A stretch of DNA of 64,000 bases from Euborellia annulipes (GCA_023213315.1 JAKCPI010022056.1:57075-121074); one strand, 5' to 3'; shown: positions 45,335 to 58,212, numbered from the stretch's first letter. The notes: generated from the sequence alone by a model not told the origin. Numbers and translations: made by a program.

Positions 45335-45940
45335 CACTTTCTCTTACCCTATATATGAAATATATAGAGAGAAAGTATTCGAAAATTCGATGTCGAGATT
45401 TTGTTGGAAATACATGTTTTTCTAATATAAAGTGATCGATGGCTATTGGAAGACGTCAAATTTTATTGAAAAGAAACAAAAAATAAATAAACTTTTTTTT
45501 ACTTTCTCTTACCTCTATATATGTTAATATATATGAGAGAGAAAGTATTGGATTCATCTCAAAAATTCGATGTCGAGATTTTGATGGTGACGATTTTGAT
45601 TAAAATCCAAAAATCAATTATTTTTTAGATGCTCTTTGAAATGTATATTCTCATTTTGCCATTGAAATCTTCTGAAGAGCACTTTACACTTTTTTTTACA
45701 CTTTACACTTGCACTTCATAGGAAAGATAGGAGAAATGGTTGCTATGGTAACAAAATTTAAATATTTGCCCATACTTATAAATTAATCTGCATTCGAATG
45801 TTCCCTAATGTCGGAAACTAAATATATGTCGACACAAAAAATCTGGTGTGACAAGAACAGAACACAACTTTCGATTACCGAAGGTAAAGTTGTGACCGAG
45901 GAAAGTTGTGTGCTATGCGACCAGTCACACCAGATTTTTT
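45335..45940 (-). mobile_element. Nested or rearranged family A copies
   Basis: A right hairpin plus 40 bp (45335-45420) is followed by a second, internally deleted copy (45499-45940) that jumps from GAGATTTTGATGG to GACGATTTTGATT. The microsatellite block is missing. The left hairpin contains an extra AAGTTGTGACCGAGG. Confidence 0.7.
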
Positions 45941-46018
45941 AAAAATTATTTAAGCTCTTTTTCCACATCGAAGACCATATAGACCCCGTCTCTACATGAA
46001 TAGTCGGGAGCCTGAAAA

Positions 46019-46152
46019 TCAGCTAGGTGAAAAAAAAAAAAAAAACTAATTTATTTTTTGTTGCCGAAGTTTCAAGAGCTTGTCCAACTCATTTTTAACA
46101 GGCTCTCGAAACATCAACAACAAAATATAAATAAGATTTATTTTTCACCTAG
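46019..46152. repeat. Palindrome with AGCTAGGTGAAAAA arms
   Basis: CAGCTAGGTGAAAAAAAAAA, CTTATTTTTGTTG-type text and GAGCTTGT/ACAGGCTCTCGAAAC are mirrored by TTTTTCACCTAGCTG. Arms are about 55 bp with mismatches. It resembles the other fold-back elements but lacks the CUGANGA core. Confidence 0.6.
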
Positions 46153-46154
46153 CT

Positions 46155-47520
46155 GCCGGGAAAAGTTCCCGTTTATTCTTCTAATTAAATAAAATTATTT
46201 TTTGAAATCCATTTTTAATTAATTAATTAATTTATTTATTTTTATTTTTTAATTTTACTATATCAAGGTAAATAGGTAGATGAACAAAATCTCTTCCTTG
46301 GGAAAAAAAAAATTCGCTAAATCAAAAGAATGGAAGTGTATTAACTTCACTATTATATTAATACTTGAACTGACCTCAAAATAAATATTTTTTTAAATAA
46401 TCGTCCTAGAGATAAAGGGATGAATAAACAAATTCAGCATAAACGCAATCACGATATTTAATATTTTTCGTAGAGCTTGGGAATTTATTTTCAAGTGTTA
46501 AAAAATCTCTTTTTTTTATAAACGTCTATAATATATAGGCTGCTTGCACTCTTCCGTCTCATTCAAACTAAATTGAATTAAAGGGCTGGGAATTTTTTGT
46601 GCCACAATCTCTATCCCTTGGGGAGCTTGTCTAGTGTTAGTTTGAGTTCACACACATAAAGGGCCTTTAGTCACGCACACAGAGACGATGTCAGCCCATT
46701 TGATATAGTCTGTGTACAGTCTGAGCTTTGCTTGCTTGCACTGACTAACTTATAAGAGACAAAGGGCTTAGATAAGCCCAATCACAACCAAAGGAACCGA
46801 GATAAAAGACAAGCTTATATTCAATTAAAGACCCACTTAATGTCCACTAGGTTATTTTGAATAAACTCGACCCTTCACCTTCATCACAGGAAATGAGAAT
46901 ATAGTTGATGAATACATTATATTTTGTAGTTTTTTTTTGTTTACAAACATACTAATATGATACTAGGTATATCAAATAAACGAATAAATACGTCTTTTTT
47001 TCCTCAATTATTATGAAAAGAAATTCGGGTCCTCTCACTTAAGTTCTAATTTTAATGATTAGCATACTTTTTAATGATTTCCCTTCACTATGATGTTCTA
47101 TCTTCTCTTCAAAAGCCAGTTGCCTACTCAACCATCAAAACGCCAAGGTCAGAATAACAAACGCAATTCATGCAATATCAGTGCATTAATTAAGCAATTT
47201 ATTCTCAAATTGATTGCAATCAACAATGAGGACAGTCATTTCAAAGTCCCGAATGTTCTCAGAAAACTTTAATTGAATTAAGAAAAATTTTTAATTTCAA
47301 TATTCAACGTTATAATAAAGAGACAAAAATTTATTTAATTACCAACTCCTAAATAGGGAAGGGATATACCCAGTAAATGGCCTTAAATAGCGAAAGAGAC
47401 ATTACGAGGTCGCTTTAATCAAGAAAATCGATTAATCAGTTTTATTTTATAGTTATTTAATTTAAAAAAAAATTCAAGGATAGAAATTAAATAAGATAGG
47501 AAAAATTAGTCTTGTATAGA
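46155..47520. other. Unique sequence, partly less AT-rich
   Basis: 46540-46760 is more balanced in composition and free of repeats (GGAGCTTGTCTAGTGTTAGT, CGATGTCAGCCCATTTGATA). It could be regulatory, but no frame or signal supports a gene. The rest is AT-rich. Confidence 0.4.
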
Positions 47521-47524
47521 ATTT

Positions 47525-47695
47525 TTTTTTTTTATTAAGGTCTTTTTCGGCACCGAAGGCAATTTAGAGCACAACCCCTATTTATTTGATTTGATTGGTA
47601 GCCAATTTAATTTAAATAAATTTTTGTCGCTTGGGATGGAATGCGAACACGCGACCTTTGGTACAAATGGCCAGCGTGCTAACAGAAAATTTTGT
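47525..47695 (-). mobile_element. tRNA-derived SINE, family S1, reverse
   Basis: ATTAAGGTCTTTTTCGGCAC, the ATTTGATTGGTAGCCAATTT body and CGCGACCTTTGGTAC..CAGCGTGCTAAC are S1 read backwards. Confidence 0.7.
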
Positions 47696-47775
47696 TAGAG
47701 TAAAAAATTTCGACATGCTTTGGACTGCGGTCGTCGGTTAATGGACAATTTTCACGTTATTTTTTAATATAATTG

Positions 47776-48165
47776 TTACTTTCTCTTACTTATATACCAT
47801 AATATTATATAGACTTTATTTTAATATATACAAAGAGAGAGAAAGTATTGGATTCATGTCAAAAATTCGATTGATGAATATACACGTTTTGAGGTCCCCT
47901 GAGTCCAAAAAATTGAATACCGCAAAATGGTCTGACTGGGATCAAAATAAAATATGAAGGAAATGAGCTACAACTTTGAAATTTTATATTTAATTTAGGT
48001 ACCTCACTGAGATGCGAAAATAAGCTTTTGAATAAAATTGGCTAAAAAGTACTAATACTTTACTGATGTACTTTTTTTACATTTTTTCGATTTTCTCAAA
48101 AATCTAACGATTTTGAATAGAATTCATAAATCAATTATTTTTAGATGCTCTTTAAAATGAAGTGA
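47776..48165 (-). mobile_element. Family A element, reverse, truncated
   Basis: The right hairpin has a longer AT loop, and the body as far as AGATGCTCTTTAAAATGAAG is present. The left hairpin half is missing. Confidence 0.7.
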
Positions 48166-48169
48166 AATG

Positions 48170-48940
48170 TCACTGCCTCCCCAGTTCCGAAACCTAAGGT
48201 ACTAACATTTCTTGTCGAGATTAATTTTCTATTTTTCAAATTCTATCCTTGAAATTTTTGTATTAATTAAATTAACTTACTGATTACCGTTAAATAGTTC
48301 TAATATATTTTCTTAATAAAAAAGACCACCCATATTTACAGTTATTATACTTATTATTCTTATAAAATATAAAATAATAAATAAATACAGTTTAGATTTA
48401 GGATTTGGATTTCAATGAGGCTATATTAAGCTTAGGACTCTGTTTCCTCTCTTCATAGTTGAATATATGAATAAGAATCACTCATATCCGGTCCGAGGTT
48501 GGCGACCGCTAATCGGGATATAATAAATAATAAGTAGAAACTTGAAAAAGTATTTGAGTGCTATAATATTTGATTAAGTGAAAAAGCAGGCGCTGAGGGG
48601 TCCTCCAATCTAACTAAACACAGGACATAATTATCCAATTGACGACAAATGTCAGTCACCAAATCTCAACGACCTCTGAGAAACAGTTGTTGACATAGTT
48701 ATATCTAGACATTGATATTTACCAACCAAGGTGATTATTATTATCAAGGACAAATTTATCAATAATTATTACTGAGTTATCATCTATTGAATACAATTAA
48801 AGTTAAAAAAGACAATTAAGAAGAAGAATTTCTTAATTTAGTCAAATACCTACTCATTCTATATCGAAATATATAAATTTATCAGCCTATCGATAATAAT
48901 TTAACTCATTCAGACCGAGAGGCCATAATGAATGAAAAAA
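48170..48940. other. AT-rich unique sequence
   Basis: No gene or repeat is recognised. Confidence 0.45.
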
Positions 48941-49067
48941 CACTCGATTTCGGAGAATGCTGCTGCTGGAAATTCTTTTTGATGGGTATATTTTCGATCT
49001 AGATTTACCATCTACCGATGAAGATGTACCGATAATTGTGTTATTGAAAACTCGAATTCACTTGAGG

Positions 49068-50294
49068 CAGTGGCGTAACCAGGGGGGGGCGAGGGGGGCG
49101 CGAGCCCCCGCCCCAGGCGCATCGAGCCCTTGGCGCCCCCCGAAACCGGCATAGGCGCCCTACGGCCTCTAAAATATAGCCCAGCGAATGTGATTTCATC
49201 GATTGTCTTAAAAAATTGATTGTTTTCTTTTAAAATTATATTACAACTTGAATTCTACTATTTTAAATGAATTTAATTCCAAAAATAATAAATAACGTAT
49301 ATAGAGGCTTTATAATTAAAATGTTTTTTATTTTGCAATATATAAGCCTTAATTTGATGTTTTATAGCTTTGGAGATTTACTCAGGATTCGTATAAGCCT
49401 TAATATTTAATGTTTTGAAATTCAAAACTTTTTTAAGCATGAAGGAATTGAGCTATGAGACTGAAATGTTATATTTAAGTTAAACACCCCCGGGACCGTG
49501 AAAATAAGCTTTTAATCAAAATCGGCCAACAAGTACTAGTATTTTACGGGCGGGTAACGGGCCTACGGGCCAACCCGTGCAGGGCTCTAATCGGGGGTTC
49601 GGATCCCAGGCAGTCTGATGATTTTATTTAAGCCATTTGGATACCAAATTTCAAAGTCAAAGTCTTATATGGCCCAAGTTGCACTGTGTGCATGTGTGTG
49701 AGTGTGAATGGGAAAAAAGTGTGTGTTAAAAAAATATGGGGAATGACTTCCCCGAGACTTTCTCGTATATTTTTTGGAATTACGTCTGGGTGTGTGTGTG
49801 AACACGATTGCTTAAAAACCAAAGCAGCTAGATAGATGAAATTTGGTATATGCTCCTTACACTAAAATTGTAGATTTCTATCAACTTTTGGAGTAAATAC
49901 GTCACTTGGAAGTAGTACTTTACCTAATAAGTTTTTTCAGAAATTTCGAAATTTTCAATTTCTTTGTTATATTATGATAAAATACTCAATTTTAAAAAGT
50001 TTTTATTCTTTTTATATTTTTCCGAAAACTGAATAGTTTTTGAAATAATCACAGAAGAAAACGACATTTTTCCTAAGAGCAAAGAAAAATGAAAACAAAA
50101 TCATACAGGCGTCATTAAAAAACATGTAAATATAAACAAATTCATTTGTTTCACAAATTCGCTGAGGAAATTACAGGATGCAAGAAATTTGCCCGCCGAA
50201 GGCGAGCAAGAGGGTCCAGGGGCGGAGCCCCCTGAAAATCGGCGCCCTAGTTGAGCTTCGCCCCCCCCGCCCTCAAAGGCTGGTTACGCCGCTG
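49068..50294. mobile_element. hAT-type element, target duplication ACTTGAGG
   Basis: Ends CAGTGGCGTAACCAGGGG and AAGGCTGGTTACGCCGCTG are flanked by a perfect ACTTGAGG (49060-49067, 50295-50302). The subterminal regions are GC-rich. Inside are a family A internal fragment (49436-49545), an S2 SINE (49562-49725) and about 380 bp of other AT-rich text. No transposase is visible. Confidence 0.9.
49562..49725 (+). mobile_element. SINE S2 nested in the hAT element
   Basis: GGGGGTTCGGATCCCAGGCA, GTCTGATGATTTTATTTAAG, CTTATATGGCCC and a TGTGTGTGAGTGTGAATGGG tail. Confidence 0.65.
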
Positions 50295-50624
50295 ACTTGA
50301 GGTGATTGTTGAAGATAACAATTATTTTGATAATTGCGAAGAAGTGGAAGATACCGGTAATCAAACCTTAAAAAGATATAAAATATCTTCTAACATCTAA
50401 AAAAAATATGGTGGCTTCATCTTGCAATGTCAATACGCAGCTCAAATCAAGCACTCAGATTTCTCCGTTGAAGAGGCGCGATCTAGATGGATGACGATTC
50501 TGAGAAACCCTTTCAAGGGGGCAATCAATAAATAAAGAATTATATACTGTATATCATGTGTTGGTCAATGAAGTAATAATGAAAAATATATAACCGAATA
50601 TTTATTAATTCAAATAAGTAAAAA

Positions 50625-50950
50625 AGATAGGTACCGCCGGTAGTTACATCACGGATCTGCTGATGTGTACATAGCATCCACCACTACTGAACCACATTAC
50701 CGAATTCGCTTATTTGAATTTGATAGATGGCTAATTTCTCCCGCAGACTGAAATCGGCCTTCGGCCTAAACCCCTCAATGGCCTTTTTAGCCGAAAAGGA
50801 TGTTTGATTCAGTCAAACCTGACAAGTCAGGTCATAATTTAACATATTTTGGGAGTATATTTCTCTGCTGGTGGACTAAGTGACTGACCGGGAGTCGAAC
50901 CCGGGATCTCTAGCCTATTCGGGACATCGGAGTGCTTCCTTTGTATTAAG
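50625..50950 (-). mobile_element. tRNA-derived SINE, family S4
   Basis: Read on the minus strand, AGGAAGCACTCCGATGTCCC is followed by CGGGTTCGACTCCCGGTCAG (strong box B). A long body then includes GACTTGTCAGGTTTGACTGA and CCTTTTCGGCTAAAAAGGCC. The tRNA part lacks paired acceptor arms. No second copy was seen. Confidence 0.55.
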
Positions 50951-50954
50951 CATA

Positions 50955-51990
50955 CGGGCAATCAATCAATACAGTATAAGCAAACCAGCAAAAAACTATC
51001 ATCCATATTTATCAAGATCTAATGGTCAAATTAAAGATAATAAGTGAAAAATCTTTGGCCAAAATTTTTCCCTCGTGTTTAAAGACAGACATTTTGGCCG
51101 GCTCTATCTTGAAATTTGTATCTAAACTTGTGATTAACTCTATCAAGAGATCTTTATGAAAATGGAAAGGAACTGTAAGCTGTTGAGTTCAAATATCCGC
51201 TGACTGCAAATGAAGCACAATAATGCCCTGGATAAACTGGAGGTTCCGGGATCGACCTCATGGAGTCAGGAGTTAATCATTTGAATCACCAACACAGAAA
51301 TATACTCACAAAATATGTTAAATAACTTTAGATTTGGGCAGAGAATTCGGAATGTAAAATGTTTTTAACATAATAATGTTGGGTGTTGTCATTAAAACCG
51401 AGTTTGTATACAAAGTTTCAGATCTCTACTATTAGAGAGTGTTTGAAAAATTAACTAGACAGGAGGAGAGAAAAAGCAAGTTAAATAGGAGTTTAATTTA
51501 TAATAGAAGAAAACGACAAAGCAAGTTTTTATACACCAAATATTTTTTTGGATAACTAGAGAGCTGGGTCAGAATTTTTAAGCATTTTTCTCATTTGAAA
51601 TTTAAAAGTTCTCTTTGGGCTGTAGGTTAGCCCGGCCAAAATCCCCTTATTCAGATAGACATAAAGGATATTTTCAATGGCCTCTAAATTCGACAATACA
51701 GAAGGCCGAAGTGAAATCATTTCTCATTAGCTAAATAAACTTGATCCAAACTCGGGCTTTCGCTTCTATAATAAGGTTTCCTTCCTATCAAACAATGGTT
51801 CATTTGTTGACGGAGAATGGTACTAAAATATTCCATTTAAAGGATAATTAAAAATTTATAAAAAAAAAAAAATGGCTTGAAATTTACTATAAAAAAAAAA
51901 TGGATTTTTTGATTTCAAATTTTTTATTACTATTCTTCCTCATCTGACATTCTCCATCAGGTTGCCAAAAATGTCCGGGTGGAAATAAAA
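50955..51990. other. Unique sequence, no gene recognised
   Basis: Moderately AT-rich. A short GGTTCCGGGATCGACCTCAT near 51244 is reminiscent of a tRNA box B but stands alone. Confidence 0.4.
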
Positions 51991-52002
51991 ATAGGATTAG
52001 TT

Positions 52003-54059
52003 GTTCGGGGTCCGGGGTTGGGGGCCGGGGCCGTGGGGCCTTTGATTTTTTTTTTTTTTTGGGGGGGTCTCTCTTTAAATCCCTCCCCCATACACAAAAA
52101 TTTTTTAAAATACCGTTCCCTGAACCCCAAGGCCCCGGGGCCTCTCGAGGGAATTTTCTTAATTTTGTTTTCTTGGCCCTGGGGCCCCGCCCTCAAAGGG
52201 AATTTTCTTAAATTTTGTTTTTCTTGAGCCCCAAGGGCCCCGGGGCCCAAAGAGAAATCTTCTTAAATTTTGTTTTCTTGAGCCCGAGGGCCCCGTGGCC
52301 CTCAAAGAGAAATTTTCTTAAATTTTGTTTTCCTTGAGCCCTGGGGCCCCGGGGCCTCTCAAGAAAAATTTTCATTAAATTTTCTTTTTTTATCTAAATT
52401 TTTCCATTTTTACTTGAGCCCTGAGGGCCCCAGGGCCTCTCAAAAAAATTTTCATTAAATTTTCTTTTTTATCAAATTTTTCCTTTTTACTTGAGCCCGA
52501 GGGCCCGGGGCCCTCAAAGAGAAATTTTCATTAAATTTTCTTTTTTTATCAAATTTTTCCATTTTTACTTGAGCCCTGAGGCCCCGGGGCCCTCAAAGGG
52601 AAATTTTCATTAAATTTTGTTTTTACTTGAGCCCCAAGGGCCCCGGGGCCTCTCAAGAGAAATTTTCATTAAATTTTCTTTTTTATCTAAATTTTTCCAT
52701 TTTTCTTGAGCCCTGAGGCCCCGGGGCCTCTCAAAGGGAAATTTTCATTAAATTTTCTTTTCTTGAGCCCCAAGGGCCCAGGGCCTCTCAAAGAGAAATT
52801 TTCATTAAATTTTCTTTTTTTATCTAAATTTTTCCATTTTTACTTGAGCCCTGGGCCCCGCCTCTCAAGGAAATTTTCTTAAATTTTCTTTTTCTTGAGC
52901 CCCAAGGGCCCCGGGGCCTCTCAAAGAGAAATTTTCATTAAATTTTCTTTTTTATCTAAATTTTTCCATTTTTCTTGAGCCCGAGGGCCCCGCCTCTCAA
53001 GGGAAATTTTCTAAATTTGTTTTACTTGAGCCCCAAGGGCCCCGGGGCCTCAAAGAGAAATTTTCATTAAATTTTCTTTTTTTATCTAAATTTTCCCATT
53101 TTTACTTGAGCCCCAAGGGCCCCGGGGCCTCTCATAGAGAAATTTTCATTAAATTTTCTTTTTTTTCTAATTTTCCCTTTTTACTTGAGCCCCAAGGGCC
53201 CCGGGGCCTCTCAAAGAGAAATTTTCATTAAATTTTCTTTTTTATCTAAATTTTCCCATTTTTACTTGAGCCCTGAGGGCCCCGGGCCTCTCAAAGGGAA
53301 ATTTTCATTAAATTTTATTTTTACTTGAGCCCCAAGGGCCCCGGGGCCTCTCAAAGAGAAATTTTCATTAAATTTTCTTTTTTTATCTAAATTTTCCCAT
53401 TTTTACTTGAGCCCCAAGGGCCCCGGGGCCTCTCATAGAGAAATTTTCATTAAATTTTCTTTTTTATCTAAATTTTTCCATTTTTACTTGAGCCCTGAGG
53501 GCCCCGGGGCCTCTCAAAGGGAAATTTTCATTAAATTTTGTTTTTACTTGAGCCCCAAGGGCCCCGGGGCCTCTCAAAAGAAATTTTCATTAAATTTTCT
53601 TTTTTTATCTAAATTTTCCCATTTTTACTTGAGCCCTGAGGGCCCCGGGCCTCTCAAAGGGAAATTTTCATTAAATTTTATTTTTACTTGAGCCCCAAGG
53701 GCCCCGGGGCCTCTCAAGAGAAATTTTCATTAAATTTTCTTTTTTTATCTAAATTTTCCCATTTTTACTTGAGCCCTGAGGGCCCCGGGGCATCTCAAAG
53801 AGAAATTTTCATTAAATTTTCTTTTTTTATCTAAATTTTCCCATTTTTACTTGAGCCCTGAGGGCCCCGGGGCATCTCAAAAGAAATTTTCATTAAATTT
53901 TCTTTTTTTATCTAAATTTTCCCATTTTTACTTGAGCCCTGAGGGCCCCGGGGCCTTTCAAAGGGAAATTTTCATTAAATTTTTTTTTTATAAATATATG
54001 GGGGCCTATGCCAGTCGGGGCCTGGGGCGGACGCCCCTCGCCCCCTCGGTACGCCACTG
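52003..54059. mobile_element. hAT-type minisatellite element, expanded relative of 3995-6063
   Basis: The right end, CCCCTCGGTACGCCACTG, matches the left end of 3995-6063 in inverse. The left end (near TTCGGGGTCCGGGGTTGGGG) corresponds to its diverged other end. The flanks GATTAGTT and AGTTAGTT agree at 6 of 8. Inside are more than 20 minisatellite units (52120-53990). Peptide periodicity such as LSPEGPGASQ in the array is only the reflection of the repeat. Confidence 0.7.
52120..53990. repeat. Expanded minisatellite array
   Basis: Units alternate AGCCCCAAGGGCCCCGGGGC with CTCTCAAAGAGAAATTTTCA, TTAAATTTTCTTTTTTTATC and AATTTTCCCATTTTTACTTG. Some units lack the last block, giving a mixed period of about 75-115 bp. 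The GC-rich core is itself a near-palindrome. Confidence 0.9.
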
Positions 54060-54067
54060 AGTTAGTT

Positions 54068-54640
54068 AGCTAGAAATAAGATATTCAGGAGGAACAGTTA
54101 GACTAGGAAATAAACTTTATCAATGGCTTTGAAGTGTGGGCATTCACAGCAAATAAAAGACGGACCATAATAAAATAATTACTGTACATTGAAAAGATTA
54201 ATTACATCTTTGAATTCTATTTTAAAAGTTCGATGGCGGAGGGGAGGGGAAAAGAATTCACCTTGACATTTAGATCTTAATTTTAAATGGATTTTAAAAT
54301 TTGATTGCCTATTTGTCCTGGCACTTGTGGATGAGGGAGGGGAAGCTCTGGCAAAACAGGGTGAAAGAAATACAGTTTTAATTAGGGTAACCCTGTGGTT
54401 GTTGCCTAAGTACTCATAATATTAATTGTAATTTAAATTTCATTATTCAGTACGATATGCGAACCCTTTTATCTTCTTTCAAGATCCAACCTTATGCTAA
54501 CGAAACCAAATGTCCTATTTTTTCACCCATCAGCCCTTTTAAAATTTATTCTCCTGCCGATTGTGATGACATTTAATAGATTAAAATTTATTTTTGTTGG
54601 AAAATAAATTTCTCTTGGTAGTTTTAAGAAAAATAAAATC
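54068..54640. other. Unique sequence, no gene recognised
   Basis: AT-rich with a short purine run (GGAGGGGAGGGGAAAAG, 54238-54254). No repeats or frames of note. Confidence 0.45.
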
Positions 54641-54645
54641 CTCGG

Positions 54646-54745
54646 GCTTGGTGTAGTTGATAGCGTGCTAACGTTCTATTCCAAGGGTCGCGGGTTTGGA
54701 TCCCAGACAATCCGATGATTTTCTTTAAGCCATTTGGATATCAAA
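54646..54745 (+). mobile_element. Chimeric tRNA-derived SINE (S1 head, S2 body)
   Basis: CTCGGGCTTGGTGTAGTTGA..GGTCGCGGGTTTGGATCCCA resembles the S1 head, while TCCGATGATTTTCTTTAAGC belongs to S2. It runs directly into a family A copy. Confidence 0.6.
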
Positions 54746-55398
54746 TTTTCGATTTTACCTTCGGTAATCGAAAGTTGTGTTCTGTGCTTGTCACACCAGA
54801 TTTTTGTGTCGACACATATTTAGTTTTCCACCGATATATTAGAATTCAAGATATAAAATTTATATGTGAAAATACTTATATTTTGTTACTATGGCAACTA
54901 TTTCTCCTATCTTTCCTATGAAGTACAAGAGTAAAGTGGTCTTCAGAAGATTTAAACGACAAAATGAGACTATACATTTTCAAGAGCATCTAAAAAATAG
55001 TTGATTTATGAATTTAAAAAAAATCGTTAGAGCGAATTTTGAGAAAATCGAAAAAAAAATCGTTAGAGCGAATTTTGAGAAAATCGAAAAAACTGAAAAA
55101 GTGCATCAGTAAAGTACGAGTACTTTCTGGTCGATTTTGTTTAAAAGCTTCGTCTCACGTCCCAGTAGAGTGCCTAACTTAAATATAAACTTTCAACCTC
55201 CTAGCTCTTTCCGTTCTTGAGATATTTTGTTCACAAACACACAGACCATGTCGCGAAAACCACTTTTTTGGAATTAGTGGACCTCAAAAACGTGTATATC
55301 TATCAAAATCTCGACATCGAATTTTCGACATGAATCCAATATTTTATCTCTCTATACATGTATATATTAACATATATAGAGGTAAGAGAAAGTAAAAA
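54746..55398 (+). mobile_element. Family A element, left arm truncated
   Basis: It starts inside the left hairpin (ACCTTCGGTAATCGAAAG) next to a SINE. A 45-bp internal duplication of ATCGTTAGAGCGAATTTTGA occurs at 55023-55095. The right hairpin ends at 55398. Confidence 0.8.
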
Positions 55399-55399
55399 A

Positions 55400-56765
55400 G
55401 AAAGAATTGTTGCGCAGATGTTCGTTAAAAAGTTTAAATTTTTTTATATTATTTTGAGTTCATATTATTTGAAACGCTTGTCAGAAAAGAAAAATATAAT
55501 AAGGATCATAAAACATAACAAAAGTACAAGAGGGATTAACTTAGTTAACTTTAAATAAGTTAACTTTCCAACTCAGGTCAAAAACACCGAAAAAATATCA
55601 AATAGCGAGTAATCCACCAAGCAAGTAAGGGATCCCAGAATAGTATAAGTTTAGGTTCTAGGATGTTTAGTTTACCATCTAGATTCCGAAACTTTAGATT
55701 TTTACTTTTAATATTTCTGAAAATGTTTCGAGAACTTTAAAAATTCTTTTAACAAATAGAAATTAATTATTTTTCTCTTGAAAATCTCATTAATATTATT
55801 TTCAAAGGCGATAATAAAATAATTAAAAATCGCGAACTTTAAAAGGGCGTTTTTTATTTACATAAGAAATTTAATCTTGATTAAATCAAGTGATAGTAAC
55901 AATTTAATGCAACATTCTCCTTGACCTCACAAATAAAAAGATTTCTCACAGTGATTAATTACAGGATGGAAATTACATAATTTGTGTCTTAATAAATTCA
56001 GAAAAAAAAATATTAGGTAAGTTTAAGACAAAAAAGAGAGAAAAATTTTCTTATTTTAATAAAAAGAAATGGTAAGAATTCCTTGGACAAAAAAAAAGAA
56101 TTCAAACGGAATAATAAAATGAGATTTATTCACAAAGACAGATGGCGTATAAAAAATTAAATAGACGAAAGAAACATTCGAACAGATTAAGTAAATAATA
56201 AAGATAAATTAAGAATGAAAATTTTATTTAAATCCTAATTACCTTTTGAGATTTATATTTGGACTATTTTTCTTTTCATTCATCCTTATAACTTAACCCC
56301 ATGAAAATACATTTCAAGGAGTGACAACTTTAGAGAAGCTATTTAGCATTGCGAAACAAATTTAGAACTAAGGGCTGGACCTGGGTGAAAATCCCTTGAC
56401 ACCCTTAAGGGAAAATAAATTACTTTCTTTGATAATCAGTAGGGAAAAAAGGAGTTTAAGTAGCAAAAAAAGTTACTTAATTTTTTTTTATTTTTATTTT
56501 AATGATAACGAGCAAACTGAGAGCTAATTTTTTTTTTTGGCTTGGAAAATTAAATGAGATAAAATTTTATTTTCTAATAAATAAATAATGAATATCGTTG
56601 GAAATGAATAAACTAAGACGGTGAGTTTAAAGGAAAATTTTCGCTACATAATTTATTCACTAGATATTTCGCCTAATGCGTTTATCCTCAAAAAGAATGC
56701 CATTCAAAAAAATAAAGGGAATAAATTAAGTTGTGAAAAAAATGGATATACGAATTATCTACATC
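55400..56765. other. AT-rich unique sequence
   Basis: No gene or repeat is recognised. Confidence 0.45.
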
Positions 56766-56769
56766 CGAA

Positions 56770-57001
56770 ATGTCTATCTAAATGGCTTCAGATGCCTACT
56801 AATTTTGAGTATAAAATCTCAATACCGTAACTCAATTCTTTCATGCTTAAAATCGTTACACACAGACAGACTAATTTGCGCGACCCACTTTTTTGGATCC
56901 AGGGGATCTCAAAACATACATATCCATCAAAAATTCGACATCGAATTTTTGATATGATCGTAATACTTTCTATATATTACATATATAGGTAAAAGAAATT
57001 A
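56770..57001 (+). mobile_element. Family A element, right part, diverged
   Basis: TCAATTCTTTCATGCTTAAA, an ACACACAGACAG run, GACCCACTTTTTTGGATCCA and the hairpin ending TATAGGTAAAAGAAA are recognisable. Confidence 0.65.
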
Positions 57002-57004
57002 AAA

Positions 57005-57750
57005 TTAAAGTGTTGTAATTTTTAAAGATCTATTATGAAGATAAAATTTTCAATTACGCATATCAACATGAGGCACCAATGTTTTGATCCGATCATTCGA
57101 AAGAAAGTTTCCCATTCTTTTTAAATTAAAATTCAAAATTTTTCATTACCTAAGTACTTATTAAGTATAATTTCATATTTTTGATAGAATCATTTTTCGC
57201 TTTGATGCAAATTTAAACTTTTTTAAAAGTGAAAATCAATAGTTGTAATTTGAATATAATAAAGAATGCATATTAAAATAATCGTCAAGTGTTTTTCATT
57301 AACAAAATAATTAAAAATCCTTCAAAATTCGATGGAATTAATAGATGATTCAACATTTATGGAAATATTTTATTAATTTGACAACAAAATTATATAACTT
57401 TATTTCGTTAGTCATAGCTGCGAACGAACCTAATTCAAAACTCTGGATACGAATCCCGCCATAAGCGCGTAGCGGGACTAGTATTTATAGTGTAGAATAA
57501 ATACACAACGAAGTTGAGTATGAGATGAAGTAAAAATAAAGAAAATAATTTAGAGTTAAAAAAAGAAGGGTTAAATTTTTCACGATCACAATACTTTCCA
57601 CTTACTATTGTTATAAATGTGAAAAAAAAAATGTTTAAATTAGCACAATTTCGTAATTAAAGGAATCTAATTTGCAAGCCGAATTTAAATTAACTCATTT
57701 AAATCTGGATATAAAGTTGAGAAATATTAACCGGAAATAATTTTTGTTAT
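57005..57750. other. AT-rich unique sequence
   Basis: No gene or repeat is recognised. Confidence 0.45.
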
Positions 57751-58212
57751 AAGAAAAATCTGGTCGAACTGGTGCTTGTAACACCAGATTTTTTTGTGTC
57801 AAAATATATTTAGTTTCCGTTGGTACGGTATATTAAAATTCAAGATATTAAATTTATAAGCATGGGAAAATATTTATATTTTGTTACCATGGCAACCATT
57901 TCTCCTATCTTTCCTATGAAGTACAAGAGTAAAGTGGTCTTCAGAAGATTTGAATGGCAAAATGAGAATATATTGCAATACATTTGAAAAAGGATCTAAA
58001 AAATAATTGAATTATGAATTTTAATCAAAATCGTTAGAACGAATTTTGAGAAAATTGAAAAAAAAAAAACTGAAAAAGTACATCAGTAAAGTAATAGGTC
58101 CATAGGCGGATACAAGGGGGGGGAAGGGGGTAATCCCCCCCCCCCGAGATTTGAAAAAATACTTTTTTTCGCAAAAAAATTTATTTCTAATGTAAAATTT
58201 TAAAAATTAATA

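Larger units (their letters stand above)
48945..50525 (+). pseudogene. Decayed coding segment, probably transposon-derived, split by a hAT insertion
   Basis: Left of the insertion, 48957-49067 reads LLLEILFDGYIFDLDLPSTD then EDVPIIVLLKTRIHLR. Right of it, 50302-50400 reads VIVEDNNYFDNCEEVEDTGN then QTLKRYKISSNI. After a frame change, MVASSCNVNTQLKSSTQISP and EEARSRWMTILRNPF follow. The pieces lie in different frames even after removing the insertion, so the sequence is broken. The acidic Asp/Leu/Ser-rich start resembles N-termini of piggyBac-type transposases, but that is a weak impression. Confidence 0.35.

Noticed and set aside
47090..47272. 60-codon plus-strand frame MMFYLLFKSQLPT..
   Set aside because: No recognisable domain, no splice or promoter context and random composition. 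It could be real only if expression were shown.
53407..54060. Open frames encoding repeated LSPEGPGASQ-type peptides
   Set aside because: They fall inside the minisatellite array, and the peptide period follows the DNA unit. Similar frames occur on both strands, with no start or splice context.
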